Notes: generated by a model from the sequence alone, not told the origin. Positions 1-6,884 are shown, counted from the first letter of the stretch. The stretch is 16,079 bases of DNA from Clostridiaceae bacterium (GCA_016297555.1 JAEDGK010000042.1:1-16079), one strand, 5' to 3'. Numbers and translations: made by a program.

Positions 1-91
1 CGATAGCTTTCAAAACAAGCTTTCTGTTGTAGGGATCCAATCTTTTTAAATCACGGGCAGCTTCTTTGATATACTCAATCTTCCATTCCAT
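1..91 (-). CDS. RelE/ParE-family toxin, N-terminal fragment
   Basis: The reading frame runs off the left edge of the window, so only about 30 residues are visible. They begin MEWKIEYIKEAARDLKRLDP, which resembles the start of RelE/ParE-superfamily toxins: a first beta strand, then a helix with the A-x-x-D-L-x-x-L pattern. Known members either cleave mRNA at the ribosome or poison gyrase, and the fragment is too short to say which. The ATG lies 11 bases after the antitoxin stop and is preceded by a GGTGG ribosome binding site. The order antitoxin then toxin is the usual one for Phd/RelE-type modules. The call rests on this fragment plus the neighbour. The catalytic C-terminal half is outside the window, so intactness is unknown. 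Confidence 0.75.
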   Translation of the reverse strand, partial: MEWKIEYIKEAARDLKRLDPYNRKLVLKAI

Positions 92-102
92 AGCAGCCAC
101 CG

Positions 103-429
103 TTATTCAATCTCAACATCAACTTCGTCAAGGCTTTCCTGAGAAATTCCAAGCTCTTTCATCATAGCCTCGTGCGAAATGTTTTCTTCGTCTTTATTGC
201 TTGCGGTTCGCTTTTCGGCTTCGGAGTAAAGCAGAAAATCGGAGAGCATTTCCATAAGTGATTCATATTGAGCGGGGGAGAGCAGAACACAGGCAGGCTT
301 GTTGTTTTTCATAACAATTTTTGTTCCGCTTGTTTCAACTTCATCAAAAATTTTGTTGGCTTCTCCCTTGTTGAAACGGGTAATGGGAACGATTGTTTTC
401 ATCATACCCATAACAGATAACTGATTCAT
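103..429 (-). CDS. Type II toxin-antitoxin system antitoxin, Phd/YefM-like
   Basis: This 108-residue protein should bind and neutralise the adjacent RelE/ParE toxin and repress its own operon. Residues about 14-58 match the Phd/YefM fold: an N-terminal strand (IVPITRF), a helix with N-K-G-E-A-N-K-I, the strand pair T-K-I-V-M-K-N-N-K-P, then V-L-L-S-P-A-Q-Y-E-S-L. The C-terminal half, from about residue 60, is acidic and probably disordered until it wraps the toxin, as in other antitoxins of this kind. The ATG at 429 has a good AAGGAG site. A second Met-Met at residues 9-10 is an alternative start, but it has no equally good ribosome binding site. A consensus promoter lies 42 bases upstream. 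The precise subfamily is uncertain. Confidence 0.85.
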   Translation of the reverse strand: MNQLSVMGMMKTIVPITRFNKGEANKIFDEVETSGTKIVMKNNKPACVLLSPAQYESLMEMLSDFLLYSEAEKRTASNKDEENISHEAMMKELGISQESLDEVDVEIE

Positions 430-470
430 ATAGATTCTCCTTCCGATAATAGTATGGTGTCCATAAATAT

Positions 471-499
471 ATTATATTCATTTTCGGGCGATTTGTCAA
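471..499 (-). promoter_or_regulatory. Consensus SigA promoter of the toxin-antitoxin operon
   Basis: On the minus strand TTGACA (499-494) is followed after exactly 17 bases by TATAAT (476-471). Both hexamers are perfect. The predicted start near 464 gives a leader of about 35 bases carrying the antitoxin ribosome binding site. Such a strong promoter fits an autorepressed module. Confidence 0.85.
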
Positions 500-522
500 T
501 AAAAATATCAATAAATTTATAG
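493..522 (+). promoter_or_regulatory. Candidate promoter for rubrerythrin, divergent from the toxin-antitoxin promoter
   Basis: On the plus strand TTGTCA (493-498) is followed by an AT-rich TTTATA/TTATAG segment (516-522) at 17-18 bases. The -35 box is the other strand of the antitoxin TTGACA, so the two promoters would overlap face to face. The -10 match is poor, and no better promoter was found between here and the rubrerythrin start. The leader would be about 95 bases. Confidence 0.3.
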
Positions 523-538
523 TAAATATATCTATAAA
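516..538. repeat. Inverted repeat TTTATAG-N9-CTATAAA, possible operator
   Basis: Two perfect 7-base arms (516-522 and 532-538) flank a 9-base AT spacer. The repeat sits upstream of the antitoxin -35 box and over the weak plus-strand -10 region. It could be an operator for the antitoxin or for a peroxide- or metal-responsive regulator of rubrerythrin. In such AT-rich DNA a chance palindrome is also possible. Confidence 0.35.
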
Positions 539-578
539 TCCGTTGGTTTGTGATACTTTTGCCTCAATGAATAAAACA

Positions 579-612
579 CCTCCACAATGCCGAGAATAAA
601 GGCAAAAGGAGG
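579..612 (+). promoter_or_regulatory. Possible hairpin masking the rubrerythrin ribosome binding site
   Basis: CCTCC (579-583) can pair with GGAGG (608-612), the core of the rubrerythrin Shine-Dalgarno site. Inside it GCC (589-591) can pair with GGC (601-603) around a 9-base loop. A competing 8-base pairing is CTTTTGCC (556-563) with GGCAAAAG (601-608). Either would limit ribosome access. This is seen by eye only and no folding energy was computed. Confidence 0.35.
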
Positions 613-623
613 CATTTATTTAT

Positions 624-1163
624 ATGGATTTTGAAGGTAGCAGAACACAGGCAAATCTTATGGCGGCTTTTGCGGGGGAGTCACAGGCGCGAAACAGATA
701 TACTTTTTATGCAGATAAAGCCAAAAAAGACGGCTACGAGCAGATAGCCGATATTTTTCAGGAAACCGCCGACAATGAAAAGGAGCACGCGGAGATTTGG
801 TTTAAAAAGCTCCATTCGGATTCGATTCCCGAAACAGCCGCAAATCTGCTTGATGCGGCTGCGGGCGAAAACTACGAATGGACGGAAATGTATAAGGAAT
901 TTGAGCGAGTGGCAACCGAGGAGGGCTTTACTCAGATAGCCGCGCTTTTTAAAATGGTCGGCTCCATTGAAAAAAGCCATGAGGAACGCTTTAAGGCTTT
1001 GAGCAAAAATCTTGAGCAGGGCATTGTGTTTTCAAGAAGCGGAGAAACCGTGTGGCTTTGCAGAAACTGCGGTTATATGCATATCGCCAAAGACGCGCCG
1101 ACGGTATGCCCCGTTTGCAGCCATCCGCGTTCTTTCTTTGAAATCAAAGCGGAAAACTATTGA
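624..1163 (+). CDS. rbr: Rubrerythrin
   Basis: Rubrerythrin is a cytoplasmic non-haem iron enzyme that reduces hydrogen peroxide to water in anaerobes, taking electrons from NAD(P)H via rubredoxin-type proteins. The 179 residues show the full architecture. A four-helix diiron domain (about 1-130) includes the first ligand helix around GESQARNRY (18-26), NEKEH (51-55), E85/E88 and IEKSHEERF (115-123). A C-terminal rubredoxin-like domain has C146-x2-C149 and C162-x2-C165. The length is slightly under the roughly 190 usual for classical family members. The ATG at 624 follows AAAGGAGG with a rather long spacing of about 11 bases. The gene stands alone, divergent from the toxin-antitoxin pair. No clear terminator follows, and the next promoter is at 1286. 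Confidence 0.95.
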   Translation: MDFEGSRTQANLMAAFAGESQARNRYTFYADKAKKDGYEQIADIFQETADNEKEHAEIWFKKLHSDSIPETAANLLDAAAGENYEWTEMYKEFERVATEEGFTQIAALFKMVGSIEKSHEERFKALSKNLEQGIVFSRSGETVWLCRNCGYMHIAKDAPTVCPVCSHPRSFFEIKAENY

Positions 1164-1285
1164 TTTTATCCCCCCAAAAGGGGGTACATAGGATAGTTTA
1201 AGAGTGGTAATTATGACCAAAAAAGCAAAATGAATAATGCGAAATTAGACATTCTTACAAAATAAAAAAATTTGTCGTTTTATTG

Positions 1286-1314
1286 TTGACATATTCCCGT
1301 TTTCACCCTATAAT
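1286..1314 (+). promoter_or_regulatory. Consensus SigA promoter of the ABC/DUF1854/darA operon
   Basis: TTGACA (1286-1291), a 17-base spacer and TATAAT (1309-1314) form a perfect promoter. The predicted transcription start near 1321 lies after an upstream in-frame start codon at 1283. This shows that the ABC transporter begins at 1352. Confidence 0.9.
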
Positions 1315-1351
1315 GCAGTCAAATTCCTTATATAAAAGGGAGGGGAACGGG

Positions 1352-3613
1352 ATGATTCCTAAAAATCTGCTTATCAATAAGCCCGCGGGCGCGCAGACCG
1401 CGCGGATTGCACAAGAGCAATTTGACGGCAAAGAACCGCCGCTGTTTGCGGTTATCGGCGACCTTGATGTTGACGGCTGTTACGGCGAGGGCGGCATTTA
1501 TGTTGCTTCTGACAGGCTTGTTGCCGTCGGCTCGGAGTTTGACGGCGGATTTCTCAGCCTTGATTTTGCAAGCATTGATACAATCAAGGTAAAGAGAATG
1601 TACGGCAACGCCGTGCTCAAAGTCAAAACTGCGGGCGGTTCGTCAATCGATATTATGCGCTTCACTTTTGCGATGGCGGATATCTGCGACGCCGCGGCTG
1701 ATTTTGTTACAAAAGTAAAAGAGGGAGAGAGCGTTGAAAGCCGATTTGCGGCTGTTGAAACCTCATTTAAAAATCTCCGCTCGTTTTGCCCCAAATGCGG
1801 CAGAAAGCTGCCGTCGCCCGATGCGGACTGCCTTAACTGCAAGGGCAAGGGCAAAATTGCATCCACCATGCTGCATTACATAAAGCCTTATATGGGCAGG
1901 CTGATTTTCTGCGTTGTGCTTTCGATAATAACGACTGCCGCCGCGCTCGTTCCGCCTTATGTTACCAGCCTGATGGTTGATAATATTATTCCGAACAGAG
2001 ATAAAAGAATGCTTGTTATAATCATTCTGTTTCTGCTCCTTGTTTATTTCCTGCAATACGGCATCGGCGCTCTGCGGTCATATCTTCTCAGAATTGCGGG
2101 CGATGGCATTATTGCCGACCTGAAAAAAGAGATTTACGCAAAAGCGCAGTATCTGCCGATGAAGTTTTATGACAAAACCTCAACAGGCTCGGTTATCAAC
2201 CGTGTTAATTCCGACACCTCGGTGCTTCAGCAGTTTATGCTAAGAATAACGCAGGAAGCGGTTGTTCAGCTCTTTATGATGCTCGGAATTATCGTCATTA
2301 TGATGTCGATGAACTGGCGGCTGACTCTTCTTTCGCTTGTTCCCGTGCCCGTTGTTGTTTTTTGCAGCCGCTATTTCGGCAGAAAAATTGCTCCTATGTA
2401 CCGCCGCCTGTGGCGCAGAGGCGTTGCAATTTCAAGCATACTTTCAGACACCATACCCGCAATCAGAATTGTTAAATCGTTTTCAAGCGAAGACAGAGCC
2501 ATAAAGAAATTCGGCAGGCAGGTTGACGATTGGCTCAATGAAGATAAAAAGGCGGCGGGTGTTGCCGCTGTTTTCCCTGCCGTTATCACATTCCTGATAA
2601 CCTGCGGCTCGGTTATAATCTGGTTTGTCGGCGGCAATATGGTTATCAACACCCCCGATAAGCTGTCGCTCGGCGTGCTTGTTTCATTCATTTCATACAC
2701 AAGTATGTTCTATAACCCCGTTAACTTCTTTGCAAACCTGAGCGACTCTTACCAGAATGCGCTTGCTTCCACCGAAAAGGTTATGGATATCATCAATGCC
2801 GAGCCTGAGCACGATTTCGGAAAAGATGTTAAGCTTGAACAGATGAAGGGCAAGATTGAATTCAGAAATGTCAATTTCTCTTTTGATCGCTCCAAAAAGG
2901 TTCTCAACGATATCAATTTTGTCATTGAACCCGGCGATGTTGTCGGCATAGTCGGCACAACAGGTTCGGGCAAATCCACCCTCATTAATCTGCTTATGCG
3001 CTTTTATGACGATTACGAGGGCGAAATTCTGGTTGACGATGTTAATATCAGAGATATAGATATGTCATACTACCGCTCTCAGATAGGCTATGTTCAGCAG
3101 GAGCCGATGATGTTCCGTGACACGATTTTTAATAACATTGCCTATTCTCTGCCGGGCGCTCACCCCGAGCAGGTTATAAACGCCGCCGATATTGCAAATG
3201 CTCACGGCTTTATTTCCCGCCTGCCCGATGCATATGACACAATGCTCGGCGAAAGGGGCGTGGGTCTTTCGGGAGGCGAAAAGCAGAGGCTTTCAATCGC
3301 CAGAGCCGTGCTTAAAAATCCCGGCGTTCTCATTTTTGACGAGGCAACCTCGGCTGTTGACTCCGAAACGGAAAAGCTTATTCAGGACGCCATTGACCGC
3401 CTGATAAGAGGCAGAACAACGCTTATGATTGCCCACCGACTTTCAACTCTGCGTAAGGCAAACAAAATAATAGTTGTCGATAAGGGCAACATCATTGAAT
3501 TCGGTTCGCCCGACGAGCTTATGGCGCTTAAGGGCAAATACTACAAGCTGATAAAAATTCAGTCGATGAGTGAGCAGGTTGCCGCCGAGAAGGCAGCCGA
3601 AAACTTTGAATAA
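1352..3613 (+). CDS. ABC exporter (fused permease/ATPase) with N-terminal PH-like domain and zinc ribbon
   Basis: This is a 753-residue half-transporter of the multidrug/lipid exporter type, expected to work as a dimer in the membrane; the substrate is unknown. Residues 1-140 form a soluble domain whose pattern (V-A-S-D-R-L, then I-x-T-I-K-V) looks like a bacterial PH-like domain. It is followed by a four-cysteine zinc ribbon, C146-x2-C149 and C160-x2-C163. About six membrane helices occupy residues 180-460. The ATPase has Walker A GTTGSGKST (535-543), signature LSGGE (639-643), Walker B with D663/E664, and H695. The soluble N-terminal part is absent from ordinary exporters. The ATG at 1352 follows GGGAGGGG. 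An in-frame extension to 1283 would begin upstream of the transcription start, so it is not used. A DUF1854 gene follows after 12 bases, a pairing I recall from other bacteria. Confidence 0.9.
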   Translation: MIPKNLLINKPAGAQTARIAQEQFDGKEPPLFAVIGDLDVDGCYGEGGIYVASDRLVAVGSEFDGGFLSLDFASIDTIKVKRMYGNAVLKVKTAGGSSIDIMRFTFAMADICDAAADFVTKVKEGESVESRFAAVETSFKNLRSFCPKCGRKLPSPDADCLNCKGKGKIASTMLHYIKPYMGRLIFCVVLSIITTAAALVPPYVTSLMVDNIIPNRDKRMLVIIILFLLLVYFLQYGIGALRSYLLRIAGDGIIADLKKEIYAKAQYLPMKFYDKTSTGSVINRVNSDTSVLQQFMLRITQEAVVQLFMMLGIIVIMMSMNWRLTLLSLVPVPVVVFCSRYFGRKIAPMYRRLWRRGVAISSILSDTIPAIRIVKSFSSEDRAIKKFGRQVDDWLNEDKKAAGVAAVFPAVITFLITCGSVIIWFVGGNMVINTPDKLSLGVLVSFISYTSMFYNPVNFFANLSDSYQNALASTEKVMDIINAEPEHDFGKDVKLEQMKGKIEFRNVNFSFDRSKKVLNDINFVIEPGDVVGIVGTTGSGKSTLINLLMRFYDDYEGEILVDDVNIRDIDMSYYRSQIGYVQQEPMMFRDTIFNNIAYSLPGAHPEQVINAADIANAHGFISRLPDAYDTMLGERGVGLSGGEKQRLSIARAVLKNPGVLIFDEATSAVDSETEKLIQDAIDRLIRGRTTLMIAHRLSTLRKANKIIVVDKGNIIEFGSPDELMALKGKYYKLIKIQSMSEQVAAEKAAENFE

Positions 3614-3625
3614 GGAGGGCTTGTT

Positions 3626-4114
3626 ATGGCACGGCATTTTATAGACGGCGGCGAAATCAGGCTCACCGTCAAGGATAAAATTTTCTGCGATGTTGAATTT
3701 TTTACGGGCGAAAAGCTCTATAATCTTGAGCCGCGCAGGCTCTTCCCCGTCAGCGGACTTACGGAATACATAACCTTTCTTGATGAAAACGGCGAGGAGC
3801 AGTTTATTCTGCGCAAGCTTGATAATATGGAGCCCGAGCAGAGAGAGCTTTTGCTCGGCTGCCTTGAGGAATATTACAGAATCCCCAAGATAACCCGCCT
3901 TGTAAAGCGCAGCGAGAAATATCGCATCTGGATGTGGACGGTTGAAACCGACAAAGGCCTCTATACTTTTGAAATAATCAACCATATTCAGTCAATGAAG
4001 ATGTTTTACGATAAGAGAATTCTTATCAAAGACAGCAACGATAACAGATATGAGATACCCAATATTTATGCCCTTGATAAACGCAGTCAGAAGCTTATTC
4101 TGCCCGATATGTAA
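3626..4114 (+). CDS. DUF1854 family protein
   Basis: This 162-residue soluble protein of unknown biochemical role matches the DUF1854 pattern. It has an early R-R-L-F-P motif, a strand with Y-I-T-F-L-D-E-N-G-E-E, and the central I-P-K-I-T-R-L. These are followed by W-x-W-x-V-E-T-D-K-G-x-Y-T-F, then D-S-N-D-N-R-Y-E-I-P and L-D-K-R-S-Q-K-L. The family is repeatedly found beside a dedicated ABC transporter; some proteobacterial members are annotated as cyanophycin-metabolism associated. No cyanophycin synthetase or cyanophycinase gene is visible here, so that function should not be carried over. The start has an AAGGAGGG site and the gene lies 12 bases after the transporter stop. It is probably a regulatory or accessory subunit of that transporter, which is inference from position. 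Confidence 0.85.
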   Translation: MARHFIDGGEIRLTVKDKIFCDVEFFTGEKLYNLEPRRLFPVSGLTEYITFLDENGEEQFILRKLDNMEPEQRELLLGCLEEYYRIPKITRLVKRSEKYRIWMWTVETDKGLYTFEIINHIQSMKMFYDKRILIKDSNDNRYEIPNIYALDKRSQKLILPDM

Positions 4115-4132
4115 TGAAAGGATTTGATATAT

Positions 4133-4459
4133 ATGAAACTTATTCTTGCAATCGTCAATAATGATGACAGCGCCGTTGTTTCCGCAACCCTCACGCGTGA
4201 GAATTTCAGCGTCACCAAGCTTTCCACAACGGGCGGCTTCCTTATGATAGGCAACACAACTCTGCTTATCGGCGCGGAGGATGACCGAGTAGGCAGAGCA
4301 AAGGAGATAATTCAGGAGCATTCAAGAACAAGGAACAAGGTTGCAATGACCACAGGTTCGCTCGGCAGGGGGATTCAGAAAGACAGTCTGGAAGAAGAAG
4401 TAACCGTCGGCGGAGCTACGGTGTTTGTTCTTGATGTTGAAAGCATGGATAAATATTAA
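4133..4459 (+). CDS. darA: Cyclic-di-AMP receptor DarA/PstA (PII-like signal protein)
   Basis: The 108 residues closely resemble the DarA (PstA/YaaQ) family, trimeric PII-like proteins of Firmicutes that bind cyclic di-AMP at subunit interfaces. The family signature is intact: M-K-L-I at the start, T-K-L-S-T-T-G-G-F-L (28-37), G-N-T-T (40-43), I-G-A-E-D (46-50), a variable loop (about 66-88) and V-G-G-A-T-V-F-V (92-99). Length equals the usual 108-110. The ATG at 4133 follows GAAAGGA. An in-frame TTG at 4124 is too close to that site to be the start. The gene lies 18 bases after DUF1854 and appears co-transcribed with it. The downstream target of DarA is not settled in any organism, so the neighbouring transporter is a natural candidate partner, by inference only. 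Confidence 0.95.
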   Translation: MKLILAIVNNDDSAVVSATLTRENFSVTKLSTTGGFLMIGNTTLLIGAEDDRVGRAKEIIQEHSRTRNKVAMTTGSLGRGIQKDSLEEEVTVGGATVFVLDVESMDKY

Positions 4460-4479
4460 TAAAAGGAGGCAAAAGAGCA

Positions 4480-5664
4480 ATGAAAAAATTGATTTGTGTT
4501 TTGCTTTCTGCTGTAATGCTGCTTTCGCTTTGCATAACGGCGGGAGCGGAGGAAAACGGAGAGCTTCGCTTCTCTGACAGCGGCAAGTTTAAAATTCTCC
4601 AGATAAGCGACACGCAGGACGATCATCACCCCGCATACGATATGCTCAATCTGATTAAGATTTCGATTGAGCAGACTCAGCCGGATTTGATAGTCTTTAC
4701 CGGTGATATAGTTGAGGACAGCCGAGTCGGCGATTTCGGCGTTGATGACGAAAACGGCAGAGAAGGCGTTACGGTTGATGATTATGATCAGACTGTCGCC
4801 AATGTTAAAGCTGCTTGCGACGCGGTTTTTGCGGCGGTTGAGGAAGCGGGTATACCTTTTGCCGTTACTCAGGGTAATAACGATTACAGAAGCGGCGTAA
4901 AAAATGAGGATTGGCTCAAACTCTATTCGCAGTATGAAAACTGCCTTGTCAGAGACGAAAGCCCCGATGAGGACGGCAGAATTGATTATAACCTTGAAAT
5001 CAAAGGCTCCGACGGCTCAACAAAATTCAATCTCTGGTTAATGGATACTCGCGGAAGCTCTGTTAACGGGGAGCAGATTGAATGGTATAAAAACGAGAGC
5101 GCCGCTTTAAAGGCAGCCAACGGCGGCGAGCCTGTGCCTTCCTTTGTTTTTCAGCATATCAACACAAGCGACATCGGTAATCTTTTTGAGGAATGTAATT
5201 TCTGGGACGAGGGCGCAAGCATTTCGGACGGAAAGTGTTACAGGCTCAATCAGGATATTGCAAGCGGTTTCCACTCAGGAGCAATAGCTCCCGGGCAGAC
5301 GAGCGAGCAGTTTAAGGCATGGAAAGAGTGCGGCGATGTTCTCGGCGCATATTTCGGTCATTGGCATACCGAGGGTTACACGGGCGTCTGGGACGGAATT
5401 GAGCTTGGATTTACATACGGAGCCGAGTTTGCAAAGCCGGGTCCCTACGGCATAAGAGTGTTCACGCTCTATGAAGACGATATTGAGAATTATGATAACG
5501 AGCTTTACACTTATGAGGGCAGCGTTAAAAAAGGTAATGCAAGACTTGAGCTTCAGGTTGACGAGCCTTATAAGACATGCGATAATTTCTTTGAAAAGCT
5601 TATTGCTGCGGTAATGAATACATTTTCGCTCTTGGGCAGGCAGATAACAAGCCTTTTGAGCTGA
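4480..5664 (+). CDS. Secreted calcineurin-like metallophosphoesterase
   Basis: This 394-residue protein starts with a signal peptide: MKK, a hydrophobic stretch, then probable cleavage after I-T-A-G-A (19-23). No lipobox is evident. The calcineurin-like fold follows with motif I ISDTQ (42-46), motif II TGD (74-76), motif III QGNND (131-135), motif IV FQH (224-226) and motif V GHWH (293-296). It most resembles the Dcr2/purple-acid-phosphatase-like branch, hydrolysing an unknown phosphoester outside the membrane. Two positions depart from the usual consensus: Q46 in place of the second metal-ligand His of D-x-H, and N134 in place of the catalytic His of GNH(D/E). The ATG has an AAAGGAGG site, 20 bases after darA. 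With no promoter between them it is probably the last gene of that operon. Whether it is catalytically active is uncertain. Confidence 0.88.
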   Translation: MKKLICVLLSAVMLLSLCITAGAEENGELRFSDSGKFKILQISDTQDDHHPAYDMLNLIKISIEQTQPDLIVFTGDIVEDSRVGDFGVDDENGREGVTVDDYDQTVANVKAACDAVFAAVEEAGIPFAVTQGNNDYRSGVKNEDWLKLYSQYENCLVRDESPDEDGRIDYNLEIKGSDGSTKFNLWLMDTRGSSVNGEQIEWYKNESAALKAANGGEPVPSFVFQHINTSDIGNLFEECNFWDEGASISDGKCYRLNQDIASGFHSGAIAPGQTSEQFKAWKECGDVLGAYFGHWHTEGYTGVWDGIELGFTYGAEFAKPGPYGIRVFTLYEDDIENYDNELYTYEGSVKKGNARLELQVDEPYKTCDNFFEKLIAAVMNTFSLLGRQITSLLS

Positions 5665-5670
5665 ATTGTG

Positions 5671-5698
5671 TTGACATTTCACGATTATTTGATATAAT
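5671..5698 (+). promoter_or_regulatory. Consensus SigA promoter of fba
   Basis: TTGACA (5671-5676), 16 bases and TATAAT (5693-5698) are both perfect hexamers. The promoter begins only 6 bases after the metallophosphoesterase stop. No terminator separates the two, so read-through from the upstream operon is possible. Confidence 0.88.
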
Positions 5699-5745
5699 GT
5701 ATAAAGTTACGGTAATAAGATAAAAATTTATCAGGAGTGATTAAA

Positions 5746-6681
5746 ATGCCATTGGTAACAACAAAGAAAATGTTTGAGGACGCTTACAAGGGCGGCTACG
5801 CCGTAGGTGCGTTCAATGTTAATAACATGGAGATAATTCAGGGCATCGTTCAGGCGGGCGAGAAGCTCAATGCTCCCCTTATCCTTCAGGTTTCAAAGGG
5901 CGCAAGAGCTTATGCTAACCACACTTATCTCGTTAAGCTTGTTGAGGCTGCTGTTGAAACAACGGGTCTTCCCATTGCTCTGCACCTTGACCACGGCCCC
6001 GATTTTGAGACCTGCAAGGCTTGCATTGACGGCGGCTTTACTTCCGTTATGATTGACGGCTCGCATCTCCCCTATGAAGAAAATGTTGAAGTAACCAAAA
6101 AGGTTGTTGACTATGCTCACGCTCACGGCGTTGTTGTTGAGGGCGAGCTTGGTCAGCTTGCAGGTGTTGAGGATGACGTTAATGTTTCCGATGAGGACGC
6201 ATCCTACACAAAGCCCGAGCAGGTTTACGATTTCGTTACAAGAACGGGCGTTGACTCTCTTGCAATAGCAATCGGCACAAGCCACGGCGCTTATAAATTT
6301 AAGCCCGGTCAGAAGCCCCAGCTTCGCTTTGACATTCTCGAGAAGGTCGGCGAAATTCTTCCCGAATTCCCCATCGTTCTTCACGGCGCATCATCGGTTA
6401 TTCCCGAGTTTGTTGAGCAGATTAATCAGTACGGCGGAAAGATGGAAAGTGCAATCGGTATCCCCGAGGAAATGCTTCGTCAGGCTGCAACAATGGCTGT
6501 CTGCAAGATTAATATTGACTCTGACCTGCGCCTCGCAATGACTGCCGCCATCAGAAAGTATATGGCTGAGAATCCCTCTCACTTTGACCCCAGACAGTAT
6601 CTTGCTCCCGCCCGCACCGCTATTCAGGGCATGGTTGAGCATAAGATTGAAACTGTTCTCGGCTGTGCAGGCAAAGCTTAA
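5746..6681 (+). CDS. fba: Fructose-bisphosphate aldolase, class II
   Basis: This glycolytic and gluconeogenic enzyme splits fructose 1,6-bisphosphate into dihydroxyacetone phosphate and glyceraldehyde 3-phosphate in the cytoplasm, using zinc. The 311-residue TIM barrel shows LHLDHG (79-84; D82 catalytic, H83 zinc ligand), VEGELG (131-136), GTSHGAYK (177-184; H180) and VLHGASS (211-217; H213), and the phosphate-binding KINIDSD (254-260). Length and motifs fit the class IIA type common in Firmicutes. The ATG at 5746 has an AGGAGTG site 7 bases upstream. An in-frame GTG at 5737 lies inside that site and is rejected. The gene is monocistronic: it has its own strong promoter and a strong terminator at 6745. 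Confidence 0.97.
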   Translation: MPLVTTKKMFEDAYKGGYAVGAFNVNNMEIIQGIVQAGEKLNAPLILQVSKGARAYANHTYLVKLVEAAVETTGLPIALHLDHGPDFETCKACIDGGFTSVMIDGSHLPYEENVEVTKKVVDYAHAHGVVVEGELGQLAGVEDDVNVSDEDASYTKPEQVYDFVTRTGVDSLAIAIGTSHGAYKFKPGQKPQLRFDILEKVGEILPEFPIVLHGASSVIPEFVEQINQYGGKMESAIGIPEEMLRQAATMAVCKINIDSDLRLAMTAAIRKYMAENPSHFDPRQYLAPARTAIQGMVEHKIETVLGCAGKA

Positions 6682-6744
6682 TCATAAAACAAGCTGCGCG
6701 GGGCTGTCGCACTAAGCGAAGACCAAAAGAAACTAATATAAAAG

Positions 6745-6791
6745 AATGGCTTGTATTGGAAATTCAACCGATACAAGCCATTTAATTTTTT
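6745..6791 (+). terminator. Rho-independent terminator of fba
   Basis: AATGGCTTGTATTGG (6745-6759) pairs with CCGATACAAGCCATT (6768-6782), 15 pairs including one G-T, around an 8-base loop. A T-rich tract (TAATTTTTT) follows directly. It lies 63 bases after the fba stop. Confidence 0.92.
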
Positions 6792-6828
6792 GTTTGGAAT
6801 TAAGATTAAATTATTTATGTTTCTTTTT

Positions 6829-6884
6829 AGCCGTTTTTTCCGATTTGGCGTATCTCATACGCCGGGCATCGGAAGAAAACGGCT
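6829..6884. other. Long imperfect hairpin of unknown role between fba and rarA
   Basis: Three nested arm pairs are visible: AGCCGTTTT (6829-6837) with AAAACGGCT (6876-6884), TTCCGAT (6838-6844) with ATCGGAA (6868-6874), and GGCGTAT (6847-6853) with ATACGCC (6857-6863). The apical loop is three bases. Small interruptions (TT against GGGC, and one G) separate the helices. The result is about 23 pairs over 56 bases. Neither strand has an adjacent T tract, so it is not a typical terminator. It could be a structured RNA, a regulatory leader or a mobile palindrome. Confidence 0.7.

Noticed and set aside
1170..1184. CCCCC-AAAA-GGGGG hairpin after rubrerythrin
   Set aside because: It is short and not followed by a T tract, so it is not called as a terminator.
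1283..1351. Upstream extension of the ABC transporter
   Set aside because: The perfect promoter at 1286-1314 lies inside it, so this start would not be transcribed. The ATG at 1352 has a strong ribosome binding site.
3626..4114. Cyanophycin metabolism role for the DUF1854 protein
   Set aside because: That label comes from other bacteria; no cyanophycin synthetase or cyanophycinase gene is in the window.
6700..6720. GGGGCTGTCGCAC near the end of fba, half of a known-looking hairpin
   Set aside because: No matching second arm is nearby. It may be a decayed repeat fragment, but this cannot be supported.
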